64,000 nucleotides of DNA from JAILLW01 sp045640525 (GTDB lineage: Bacteria; Bacillota; Clostridia; Lachnospirales; Lachnospiraceae), in assembly GCA_045640525.1 (NCBI GenBank), contig JAZUFE010000055.1, positions 1 to 64,000 on the forward strand, given 5' to 3'. Position numbers and translations under genes: made by a program. The notes beneath the pieces are model-generated. The model ran no database searches. It was not told where the DNA came from and saw nothing but the letters and a program-made list of their open reading frames with translations. Numbering within the stretch: position 1 is the stretch's first letter; each line of letters begins with the position of its first letter. Shown here in pieces: positions 7,565 to 15,593 of this stretch.

Positions 7565-8436
7565 GTTGCTTCAAAGAATAGAGCAAGGGTTCCGGGACCT
7601 GCATGACTTCCGATAACAGACCCTATTTTGGTAATCATGGTGGCACTGACACCGTGCCTTGACTTTATGATGGATTCCAGCAAATGAGCATCCTCAAGGC
7701 AATCGCCGTGCGATATGAAAATAGTTTCATTACACGGATTAAGTGCAGTTTCCGTATAGGCATCAGCAAGCATCTCAATGGATTTTTTTCGACCTCTTGT
7801 TTTGGACAGAGCAATAAGCTCTCCGTTGTCGTTGACGTGCAGGACAGGTTTGATATTGAGAACGTTTGCTACCATGCAGCTTGCAGCATTGACTCTTCCG
7901 CCTCTTTTAAGATATGTAAGGGTATCAACGGTGAATCTGTGCGCTACCTTCGGAGCAAGTTCTTCGATGTAGGATGCAACCTCGTCCATTTCCATTCCTT
8001 CACATCTTCTTTTATTGGCTTCGAAAACCAGCATTCCGAGTCCGGCGCTGGCACTAAGAGAATCAATTATTCTTATTTTTCTTCCGGGATACTCTTCCAT
8101 AAGTTCTTCGCTTGCAATTTTGGCAGATCCGATTGTGGTGCTTAATGCAGAATCAAGTCCTATGTACAGAACATCCAGCCCTTTCTTGAGAGCTTCCTCA
8201 AATACCGGTTTGAACTCCTGAGGATTGGGAGCGGAAGTTTTGGTAAGTTCTCCGTCCCGAATCTTTTGATAGAATGTTTCCATGGAAACGTCTCTGTTTC
8301 TATATGTTTCTCCGCTTGATTCAAAATAGACCATAAGATCTGTGCACAGAATTCCCGCAGTTATCATATATTCATAGGGCAAATCTGCACCTGAATCTGT
8401 TGCAATGACGTAATTTACTGTATCGTTATGTTCCAT
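7555..8436 (-). CDS. DegV family fatty-acid-binding protein
   Basis: This 293-residue protein has the DegV fold markers: VIATDSGADLP at residues 10-20, TSAPNPQEF near 68, the GLDSALSTTIGSA segment near 95-110, and IIDSLSASAGLGM near 125. Family members bind a fatty acid in a pocket formed by the two lobes, and some act as FakB, presenting exogenous fatty acids to the kinase FakA. No fakA is in this window, so the partner must be elsewhere. Length is normal for the family. A strong divergent promoter lies at 8491-8519. Identification is firm; the specific lipid is unknown. Confidence 0.92.
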   Translation of the reverse strand: MEHNDTVNYVIATDSGADLPYEYMITAGILCTDLMVYFESSGETYRNRDVSMETFYQKIRDGELTKTSAPNPQEFKPVFEEALKKGLDVLYIGLDSALSTTIGSAKIASEELMEEYPGRKIRIIDSLSASAGLGMLVFEANKRRCEGMEMDEVASYIEELAPKVAHRFTVDTLTYLKRGGRVNAASCMVANVLNIKPVLHVNDNGELIALSKTRGRKKSIEMLADAYTETALNPCNETIFISHGDCLEDAHLLESIIKSRHGVSATMITKIGSVIGSHAGPGTLALFFEATQR

Positions 8437-8490
8437 AGTATTCGTCCTCCTAACTAATGTTTGGGATTACTTAATCTAATAACGAATATT

Positions 8491-8519
8491 ATATTATGAC
8501 GATATCGATACAATGTCAA
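8491..8519 (-). promoter_or_regulatory. degV promoter
   Basis: On the minus strand TTGACA (8514-8519) and TAATAT (8491-8496) are separated by 17 bp, about 55 bp upstream of the degV start. Confidence 0.7.
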
Positions 8520-8526
8520 TCATCAT

Positions 8527-8554
8527 TTTACTTAATAATCTAATATGATAAAAT
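8527..8554 (+). promoter_or_regulatory. Promoter of the DUF1836 gene
   Basis: TTTACT (8527-8532) and TAAAAT (8549-8554) are separated by 16 bp, 38 bp upstream of ATG 8592. It is divergent from the degV promoter, with 7 bp between the two -35 boxes. Confidence 0.5.
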
Positions 8555-8591
8555 AGAATAACAGCACGAAATGATGTAAGAGGTGAACGGA

Positions 8592-9155
8592 ATGACTAAA
8601 GACACTAAACTTGTTTCTTCCAAACTTAAGAATTGGAAGACATATCTTAATGAATATGAACTTCCGGATTGGGACAATATTCCTTCAATAGGACTCTATA
8701 TGGAGCAGGTTATTGCTTTGCTTAAGCAGTATCTTGATTATTTGCCACCCGATATTAAGGAGGAACAGTTCATTACGGCCGCAACAATTAATAATTATGT
8801 ACGTATGAATATTATTCCGGAGCCCATCAAGAAGAAGTATTACAGAATACATATTGCTTATTTGATAATCGTGCTGACCATGAAAAAGGGAATTGCAATC
8901 TCTCTTATTCAAAAACTTGTCCCTGCGGACATGAGTGAAGATGAGATTCGCATATTTTACGAGAAGTATTCGTCATTGCATAAGAAGGCTTGCGTATACT
9001 TCACGCAGGAGGTTGCCAAAGCAGGTTCGCCGATACTCAACAATGGTGAAAGCGGACAGATTGAGGTCACCACTTCCGAAGAACTGGTGGCACTTTCGTC
9101 AATAATAAGCGGCTTTGCCCATTTGCTTAGTGAAAAGTTACTATTGCTTGAATAG
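8592..9155 (+). CDS. DUF1836 family protein, probable regulator
   Basis: This 187-residue protein matches the DUF1836 pattern: W..YLNEYELPDWDNIPSI, LYMEQVIALLKQYL, then TAATINNYVRMNIIPEPIKK and HIAYLIIVLTMKKGIAISLI. The family is widespread in Firmicutes and resembles MerR-like helix-turn-helix folds, but its role is not established. ATG 8592 is preferred over GTG 8583 because AGAGGTG at 8579-8585 is then correctly spaced. It is transcribed divergently from degV, an arrangement consistent with local regulation. The C-terminal 50 residues are less conserved. Confidence 0.85.
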   Translation: MTKDTKLVSSKLKNWKTYLNEYELPDWDNIPSIGLYMEQVIALLKQYLDYLPPDIKEEQFITAATINNYVRMNIIPEPIKKKYYRIHIAYLIIVLTMKKGIAISLIQKLVPADMSEDEIRIFYEKYSSLHKKACVYFTQEVAKAGSPILNNGESGQIEVTTSEELVALSSIISGFAHLLSEKLLLLE

Positions 9156-9255
9156 TCAGACCAAGGTTCACCGGCCCAATTGATGTTTTTATAACTTTGA
9201 CTGATAAGGTCAATACTTTGCAAAGCTCACATCGAACCTTTAGGGGGAATGCTAT

Positions 9256-11190
9256 ATGATAACTTTACGCGGTAAGACAGGATCATACGGATATGCAATC
9301 GGTTGCGCATATATACGAAATGAAAATGCAGAGGTGGACATTGCTTATGCTCAAAACACCTCGGATGAGATTGGCCGCCTTAAACAGGCAGTTTCCAAGG
9401 CTGCCAAGCAGCTTGAAAGTCTAAAAAGCGGTACAGATGACACGACTGTCAGCATAATAGATGCACAGATAGCACTTTTGACTGACCAGACGTATATCGA
9501 CCGAATAAGTCAACGAATCGAATCGGATAAAGTGGTTGCTGAATACGCCGTCTGGCTTGAAGGAAATGCAATTGCTGATGAATTATCCAAAGTAGACAGT
9601 GAATACATAAGCGGACGAAGTGAGGATATTCGCGGGATTACTCAAAAACTGACACAGGAGTTGACGGGAATGTCAGAAATGGCTCCGATGCCTGAAAATA
9701 CAATAGTTGTCGCAGATGAACTTACGCCGGAATACGTATCAATGATTGACAGAACCAAAGTATGCGGCTTGGTATCAAGAAGAGGCTCAAAGACTTCGCA
9801 TGTGGCAATACTTTGTGAAAATTATGGTATTCCGTATATTTACGGAATCGATGTTTTGAATTCGGATATAGTATCGGGAATTGAATTGGCAATGAATGCT
9901 GATGAAGCAACCTTATATCTTTGCCCTGATGAACAGACTAAAAAGAGTATTAAAAAATGTCGGGATGAAAGTGAGATACCATTACAGATGCCGGCAGGGG
10001 AACCCGGATATGTTAAGGTAATGGCGAACATCAGCGATGTCAAGGATGTCGAAAATGTTTTGAAGGCTCAGGCAGACGGAATAGGACTGTATCGCACGGA
10101 ATTTCTTTTTATGGGCCAATCACTCCCTACCGAAGAGGAACAGTTTGAGGCTTATCAAAAGGTCGCCAAGGCCATGGACGGTCGGGAAGTTATAATAAGA
10201 ACAATGGACATAGGCGCGGATAAGAAAACGACGTGTATATCTTTACCCAAAGAAGAAAATCCTGCCCTGGGGAAGCGAGCAATAAGAATCTGCCTGGAAG
10301 ATACCAAGTTGTTTAGAACCCAGCTGCGGGCAATTTTGAGAGCTTCATGCAATGGAAATGTCTCGGTGATGTATCCGATGATTACGTCAGCTTGGGAAAT
10401 TAGAGAAATCAAGGCGCAGGTTGATTTGGCGGTGGCAGAATTGAAAGAACGCGGGGTGGAATATGCAATTCCAAAGCAAGGTGTGATGATAGAAACTCCG
10501 GCAGCAGCAATACTGAGTGATGAATTGGCAGAATATGTGGACTTCTTCAGTATTGGAACCAATGATCTGACTCAGTACACGTTGGCACTTGACCGTACGC
10601 AGGAGGAACTTGAGAGGTTTTACGCCCCCTACAGTGAAGCTATATTCAGACTGATTGAAATTGTTATTAATAATGCACATCAAAAAGGTGTACGTGTCGG
10701 CATTTGCGGCGAACTCGGCGGCGATATTAACGCCATACCGCGTCTTATTCGAATGGGAATTGATGAATTATCCATGGCGCCGTCCAAAATTCAGCGGGCA
10801 CGGGCTCAAATACTGTCGAAATACAAATTCGAGGAGAGCGTGACGGAGCTTGAAGGGTGGGATAAACTTTTCGAACTGACATATCTCGAGCGCATGAACC
10901 GTGATTATGAAAACGGCTTCAAAATGACGTATTTTCGAGTTGAAGAAGAGAAAGATACGATTTTGATAGAAACCATGTATCTTCCCGAGGAAAAGAGAGG
11001 AGCCGGAGTCGGAACTTCCATAATGAAAGATTTTTTGGAAGAATATTCGGACCAAAATATAAGATTGCTGGCAATTGAAGACAGACGTGACTGGTATATA
11101 AGCTTGGGCTTTGAAACGGTCAAACGGATTGAAGAGAACGGATATGTAAGTTATGTTATGTATCGTTCAAAAACGGTTGCAGAAAGGTGA
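9256..11190 (+). CDS. ptsI: PTS enzyme I (PEP-protein phosphotransferase) fused to a GNAT domain
   Basis: Residues 1-535 are a complete enzyme I, which autophosphorylates from PEP and passes phosphate to HPr. The phosphorylated His is H182 in the TSH motif (GSKTSHVAI). PEP-site motifs follow: GLYRTEFLFM, VIIRTMDIGADK, FFSIGTNDLTQYTLALDR and GICGELGGD with the catalytic Cys484. The usual length is 540-575 residues. Here residues about 540-640 form an extra GNAT-like domain with the acetyl-CoA loop EEKRGAGVGTSI and a C-terminal FET...YVSYVMY strand pair. No HPr or EII gene is nearby. GGGGG precedes ATG 9256, and the ABC exporter gene starts four bases after its stop. It could be the general enzyme I or a specialised paralogue; the fusion is unusual to my knowledge. 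Confidence 0.88.
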   Translation: MITLRGKTGSYGYAIGCAYIRNENAEVDIAYAQNTSDEIGRLKQAVSKAAKQLESLKSGTDDTTVSIIDAQIALLTDQTYIDRISQRIESDKVVAEYAVWLEGNAIADELSKVDSEYISGRSEDIRGITQKLTQELTGMSEMAPMPENTIVVADELTPEYVSMIDRTKVCGLVSRRGSKTSHVAILCENYGIPYIYGIDVLNSDIVSGIELAMNADEATLYLCPDEQTKKSIKKCRDESEIPLQMPAGEPGYVKVMANISDVKDVENVLKAQADGIGLYRTEFLFMGQSLPTEEEQFEAYQKVAKAMDGREVIIRTMDIGADKKTTCISLPKEENPALGKRAIRICLEDTKLFRTQLRAILRASCNGNVSVMYPMITSAWEIREIKAQVDLAVAELKERGVEYAIPKQGVMIETPAAAILSDELAEYVDFFSIGTNDLTQYTLALDRTQEELERFYAPYSEAIFRLIEIVINNAHQKGVRVGICGELGGDINAIPRLIRMGIDELSMAPSKIQRARAQILSKYKFEESVTELEGWDKLFELTYLERMNRDYENGFKMTYFRVEEEKDTILIETMYLPEEKRGAGVGTSIMKDFLEEYSDQNIRLLAIEDRRDWYISLGFETVKRIEENGYVSYVMYRSKTVAER

Positions 11191-11194
11191 CGAT

Positions 11195-12964
11195 ATGGAT
11201 AACCGGGATTATCGGGAGTACGGAACCAAAGAATTGTTCAAAAGATTTCTTCCTTATTATAAGAAGCATAAGAAAGTAATCGCTTTTGACTTGTTCTGTG
11301 CAGGACTTACGACGTTGTGCGAATTGGTTCTGCCTATGATTTTGAGATATATAACCAACACAGGACTTAATGACCTGGCATCGTTGACCGTTGTGGTCAT
11401 TTTGAAACTCGGCGGATTGTATCTTGTATTGAAGGTGATCGAATGCGCTGCCAATTTCTATATGGCGGATCAAGGCCACGTTATGGGTGCCATGATAGAG
11501 ACTGACATGCGTCGTGATGCCTATGAGCATCTGCATAAGCTGTCCAATACTTACTATAATAATACGAAGGTCGGACAAATCATGGGTAGGATTACCAATG
11601 ACTTGTTCGATGTTACGGAGTTTTCACACCATTGTCCGGAGGAATTCTTCATTGCCGGAATTAAGACAGTGGTATCGTTTATTATTCTCTTGGGTGTCAA
11701 TGTTCCGCTGACATTGATTCTGTTCGCCATTATTCCGATTATGCTTGTTGTGTGCATGAAGCTTAATCGCAAAAACAAAAAGGCTTTTGCAATGCAAAGG
11801 GTTCAAATCGGTGAAATAAATGCCGGAATAGAGGACTCCCTTTTGGGACAGAAGGTTGTCAAGGCATTTACCAATGAAGAAATCGAATGCGCGAAAATGG
11901 AATCGCACAATATTAAGTTCCTTGATATTAAGAAGTACACATATTCAATTATGGCAGCATTCCAAACTTCGACCAGAGCATTTGACGGATTGATGTATCT
12001 TGCAGTCATTGTTTCCGGAGGAATCTTTTTGGTTAGGGGCAAGATAGACGCAGGCGATTTGGTTGCATATACCATGTATGTTTCCACTCTGATTTCTACA
12101 ATCAGAAGAATCATAGAGTTCGCCGAGCAGTTCCAACGCGGAGTGACGGGTATTGAAAGATTCTTGCAAATAATGGATGCGGATATTGAGATATTTGATG
12201 CACCGGGGGCTGTTGATATGCCGACACCTCAAGGTGCCATAGCTTTTGAAAATGTTTCTTTCGAATATCCCGATGATCATAACAGAGTTTTCAAGAACCT
12301 GAATTTGAAAATTAAGCCCGGAGAGAAGCTTGCCATTGTAGGCCCCTCTGGTGGCGGAAAAACCACTCTGTGCAATCTGATTCCGCGATTTTTTGATGTT
12401 ACCGACGGGCGAATTACCATTGACGATAAAGATATTAAAAGTTACACTCTAAAAAGCCTAAGACGAAATATCGGTATGGTTCAACAGGATGTGTATCTTT
12501 TTTCGGGTACGGTTATGGAGAATATTCTGTACGGTAAGTTGGGTGCTACGCGCGAAGAAGCTATGGAAGCTGCAAGACAGGCAGGCGCTGAGGAGTTCAT
12601 TATGCAACTTAAGGACGGCTATGACACTTATGTGGGCGAGCGGGGAGTCAAATTATCCGGTGGACAGAAACAAAGAATCAGTATTGCCCGTGTGTTTTTA
12701 AAGAACCCTCCGATTATGATTTTGGATGAGGCTACCTCAGCACTTGATAATGAGAGTGAATTTGCTGTGGCTTCGTCCCTGGCGAAGCTTTCCGAAGGAA
12801 GAACTACGATTACCATAGCACACAGACTTTCAAGCATTAAGAATTCCGACAGAATTTTGGTTCTGACCGATGAAGGAATCGTTGAAGAAGGTAATCATGA
12901 GTCATTGATGGAACTTAAGGGAATTTACTACGATTTCTATACAATGGCAGACAGAATTAAGTAG
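11195..12964 (+). CDS. ABC transporter, fused permease and ATPase (exporter type)
   Basis: This 589-residue half-transporter has an N-terminal six-helix exporter domain (residues about 20-320) and a C-terminal nucleotide-binding domain. Walker A GPSGGGKTT is near residue 383, the Q-loop is in GMVQQDVYLFSG, the signature LSGGQKQR is near 487, Walker B IMILDEATSALD is near 507, and the H-loop is IAHRLSSI. It probably acts as a homodimer of the MsbA/LmrA type, since no second half-gene is adjacent. ATG 11195 is chosen because AAAGGTGA is correctly placed; earlier in-frame codons lie inside the ptsI-like gene. The four-base gap implies co-transcription with that gene. The substrate is unknown. 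Confidence 0.93.
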   Translation: MDNRDYREYGTKELFKRFLPYYKKHKKVIAFDLFCAGLTTLCELVLPMILRYITNTGLNDLASLTVVVILKLGGLYLVLKVIECAANFYMADQGHVMGAMIETDMRRDAYEHLHKLSNTYYNNTKVGQIMGRITNDLFDVTEFSHHCPEEFFIAGIKTVVSFIILLGVNVPLTLILFAIIPIMLVVCMKLNRKNKKAFAMQRVQIGEINAGIEDSLLGQKVVKAFTNEEIECAKMESHNIKFLDIKKYTYSIMAAFQTSTRAFDGLMYLAVIVSGGIFLVRGKIDAGDLVAYTMYVSTLISTIRRIIEFAEQFQRGVTGIERFLQIMDADIEIFDAPGAVDMPTPQGAIAFENVSFEYPDDHNRVFKNLNLKIKPGEKLAIVGPSGGGKTTLCNLIPRFFDVTDGRITIDDKDIKSYTLKSLRRNIGMVQQDVYLFSGTVMENILYGKLGATREEAMEAARQAGAEEFIMQLKDGYDTYVGERGVKLSGGQKQRISIARVFLKNPPIMILDEATSALDNESEFAVASSLAKLSEGRTTITIAHRLSSIKNSDRILVLTDEGIVEEGNHESLMELKGIYYDFYTMADRIK

Positions 12965-12970
12965 TATAAT

Positions 12971-13070
12971 GACAAATGAAATGCTGATGCATTGCGAATT
13001 TGAGAATAGAGTGTTCTGATGGCGGATGAAATGGTGATGCATTGCGAATTTGTGAGTAGAATGATACGAT
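12971..13070. repeat. 50-bp tandem duplication in an intergenic region
   Basis: Bases 12971-13020 and 13021-13070 match at about 40 of 50 positions, with an identical core TGATGCATTGCGAATTTG. It begins six bases after the ABC gene stop and ends shortly before the next ribosome binding site. It may be a duplicated control site or simple slippage. Confidence 0.75.
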
Positions 13071-13098
13071 TGCAGAAAGTTATATTGGAGATATTGTA

Positions 13099-14259
13099 AT
13101 GAAAAGGGTTGTTAAAACACTACTGCTGATTGTGTGCGTGGTTGCATTGTTGGTGGTCGGATATTTGGCATATGTGATATTGAATTATTACAGAGTGGGT
13201 GATGTAGAACTTGCGGTAGAGCAGGAAGCTGTGGAGGATACGCTAAATATCGGTAAGTCATACACCATAACTTCTTATAACGTCGGTTTTGGCGCTTATC
13301 AGCAGGATTACACCTGCGTGATGGACAGTTGCTATGTTAAAGAAGGCGACCAATGGAAAATGATAGAAGGTCGCAATCTGAAGGCTTTATCTAAAGATGA
13401 TGCTGTATGCAATACTGACGGTGCAGCCAAGACAATAACCGAACTGAATCCGGATTTTGCACTGTTTCAGGAAGCAGACCTTGATTCTGACAGATGTTAC
13501 CATGTGAACCAAATCGAAGCGTTTAAGAGCGCATTGCCTAAAAGTGACAGCGTTTACTGTACCAATTTTCATACACCGTATTTTTGTTATCCGCTTAACG
13601 ATATGATGGGAAAGGCTGAAAGTGGCATTTTGACGCTCAGCCGTGTGAAGATTCAAAAGTCAGATCGATATGAATTCAAGGTGACGGACGATATCATTGG
13701 GCGAAATTTTGATTTGGATCGTTGCTTCTCGGTAAGTTACATAGATGTAGATAATGGCAAACAGTTGGTGCTTATAAATCTGCACATGAGCGCTTATGAT
13801 GAAGGAGGCGTGATTCGTGCCGAACAGCGTCAGAAACTGTACACCTTCATGGAGGATGAATTCTCTAAAGGAAACTACATCATAGCAGGAGGCGATTTTA
13901 ACCATGACCTGCTTACATATAATCCGGAGTATTCACAGTATACTCAGGATAATCTGCCGTTCGTGACCGACAAAACTCAAAAACTCCCCAATGACATGGT
14001 ATTCTTCTTCGACGAAAATTCGGATGCAGGGTTACCGGAGGGGTTGCGATTGGTGGCTTCCGATAATTGTTCCACCTGTCGTACCGCAGCTATTACCTGG
14101 CAACCGGAATTCAACTATTGCCGTGTATTAGATGGGTTCATTGTCAGCGACAATGTCGAGGTAGAGGAACATCGCAATATCGTAACAAGTACCGAAAATC
14201 TGGAAGGTTATGCATACAGCGACCACGAACCGACCTGGATGAAGTTCTCGTTAAAGTAG
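13099..14259 (+). CDS. Membrane-anchored endonuclease/exonuclease/phosphatase family protein
   Basis: This 386-residue protein has an N-terminal membrane anchor (residues 4-30). The extracellular metal-dependent phosphoesterase domain shows SYNVGFGAY, DFALFQEADLDSDRC (catalytic Glu), LVLINLHMSAYDE, IIAGGDFNHDL (Asp-x-Asn) and the C-terminal YSDHEPTWM (Asp-His). The family includes DNase I-like nucleases, sphingomyelinases and inositol phosphatases; the motifs do not reveal the substrate. Surface location makes cleavage of extracellular DNA or phospholipid plausible. It has its own upstream region (containing a 50-bp duplication) and a downstream terminator, so it is probably transcribed alone. 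Confidence 0.88.
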   Translation: MKRVVKTLLLIVCVVALLVVGYLAYVILNYYRVGDVELAVEQEAVEDTLNIGKSYTITSYNVGFGAYQQDYTCVMDSCYVKEGDQWKMIEGRNLKALSKDDAVCNTDGAAKTITELNPDFALFQEADLDSDRCYHVNQIEAFKSALPKSDSVYCTNFHTPYFCYPLNDMMGKAESGILTLSRVKIQKSDRYEFKVTDDIIGRNFDLDRCFSVSYIDVDNGKQLVLINLHMSAYDEGGVIRAEQRQKLYTFMEDEFSKGNYIIAGGDFNHDLLTYNPEYSQYTQDNLPFVTDKTQKLPNDMVFFFDENSDAGLPEGLRLVASDNCSTCRTAAITWQPEFNYCRVLDGFIVSDNVEVEEHRNIVTSTENLEGYAYSDHEPTWMKFSLK

Positions 14260-14281
14260 TTACCGGCATTTTATCTTCAGT

Positions 14282-14306
14282 CTGCCCGAAAGGGCGGAAA
14301 TTTTTT
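14282..14306 (+). terminator. Rho-independent terminator
   Basis: CTGCCC-GAAA-GGGCGG (14282-14297) forms a short stable stem-loop followed by AAATTTTTT, 22 bp after the preceding stop codon. A second stem, CCTCC/GGAGG, lies near 14331-14345. Confidence 0.65.
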
Positions 14307-14501
14307 GAGGATGTTTTTGACGGAATTGGCCTCCTGCCTCGGAGGCATTGGCGAAAAGATGAAAAGGTCTTGCACTTTTTGTTGTTTTACGCTATATTGT
14401 TGTTCACAGAAGTGGTCTTTGTGACCAATATTTTCTAATGGTGATTATCAAGCACCGAATTACCCCATTTCGACATAGGAAAGTGATTATTTGTTAATCC
14501 C

Positions 14502-14775
14502 TACGTATTTGTAATGTGCATATTTTTTAAACTACGTAGGAAAAAAGCAAAATATGAATTCCTACGTAGTTTAGCGCATTAAGAATAGGTATTTCTGATA
14601 ATAAATACGTAGGGAAGATGAAAATTTCATTTTCCTATGCCTTTTTCCCGGAAAAGTATGCTGAAAAAACGTTATTGGTACGTAGGAAATCGTTCAAATC
14701 ACTATTGCTACGTAAGTCACTCTTGAGGAGATTTCAAATTACGTAGGAAATAGAATTTACCGAAATTCCTACGTA
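14502..14775. promoter_or_regulatory. Phased array of eight TACGTA palindromes
   Basis: TACGTA occurs at 14502, 14533, 14563, 14606, 14679, 14709, 14740 and 14770. Successive distances are 31, 30, 43, 73, 30, 31 and 30 bases, mostly three helical turns. Seven sites extend to TACGTAGG or its complement, usually followed by (G)AA. Sites two and three form a perfect 14-bp inverted pair (14529-14542 with 14559-14572). The 605-base gap between the terminated gene upstream and the one at 14865 holds this array and no coding frame I can support. It looks like a multi-site operator or iteron cluster. Confidence 0.85.
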
Positions 14776-14864
14776 AACCAAAAGGCATGAAGGTGCAAAG
14801 GAAAAATTGAAATCCCCTACATAAGTAGGAAGGCAAAAACAAAATAATTGTTCAGGAGGTATAA

Positions 14865-15452
14865 GTGAAATTGATTGAAGTAAAAGCAAAAAATCGAAAA
14901 GAGGAATTGGAAGCATTAATCAGTACGAAGCAGCATGAATTGAAAAAACTACAGAGCAGATTGCCGGAAGGAATGATAAGAACGGCGCAGCGTGGCAATT
15001 CATTTCAATACTATTTGAGAAATTCAGCCGAGAAAAACGGAAAGTATATTCCAAAGAAAAAGGAAAAAATAGCGATGGAATATTCTTCGCGGGAATATTG
15101 TGAGAAGGTGATTTGCGCAGCGGAAGAAGAGCTTGCAGCCATAGAAAAGCTGCTTCGTTTTTATGATAATCATATGCGCCCTGAGGATGTCTATAGTCAT
15201 ATGCCTTTGGGAAAAAGAGTCTTGATCAATCCTATTAAGGTAACCGATGATGAGTACATTACGGCATGGTTTCAACAAAACGTCCCTTTGCGTGATTATA
15301 GAGAGGAAACAAGAAATATAGAAACTTCATATGGTGAAAAAGTGAGATCGAAATCCGAGGCGATGATTGCTGAATTATATAGACGTAAAGGAATACCGTA
15401 TATATACGAAAAACCATTGGAATTGAAAGGGATTGGTATAGTCAGACACTGA
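14865..15452 (+). pseudogene. Truncated protein of a Lachnospiraceae coiled-coil/nuclease-like family
   Basis: The 195 codons start with a helical, charged region (KEELEALISTKQHELKKLQ), then GNSFQYYLR, and GKYIPKKKEKIAMEYSSREY. The end reads VRSKSEAMIAELYRRKGIP and YIYEKPLELKGIG. From memory, full-length relatives of about 300 residues continue from this point into a PDF motif of a PD-(D/E)XK-like nuclease core. Here the frame stops (IVRH then TGA) exactly where that motif is expected, so the catalytic Asp and everything after it are missing. ATG-like start GTG 14865 follows CAGGAGGTA. I treat it as a 3'-truncated copy, probably inactive as a nuclease. The TACGTA array lies directly upstream. 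Confidence 0.6.
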
Positions 15453-15490
15453 ACTTCCTTATATTTTCTTTGAAATCTCCCCTAAATATT

Positions 15491-15520
15491 TTCTTGCCAT
15501 CAGTCGATAAACAGTATACT
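15491..15520 (+). promoter_or_regulatory. Candidate promoter of the giant surface-protein gene
   Basis: TTCTTG (15491-15496) and TATACT (15515-15520) are separated by 18 bp, leaving a leader of about 65 bases before ATG 15594. Confidence 0.35.
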
Positions 15521-15593
15521 ATTGATTTATACCATACAATTGGAGATAAACCAAATAGTTTACACACATACATTAATCGCGAGGGGAATGGAC

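Noticed and set aside
14502..14820. Possible CRISPR array at the TACGTA repeats
   Set aside because: The repeated element is only 6-11 bases, palindromic and in mixed orientation. Interval lengths include 43 and 73 bases, and no cas gene is in the window.
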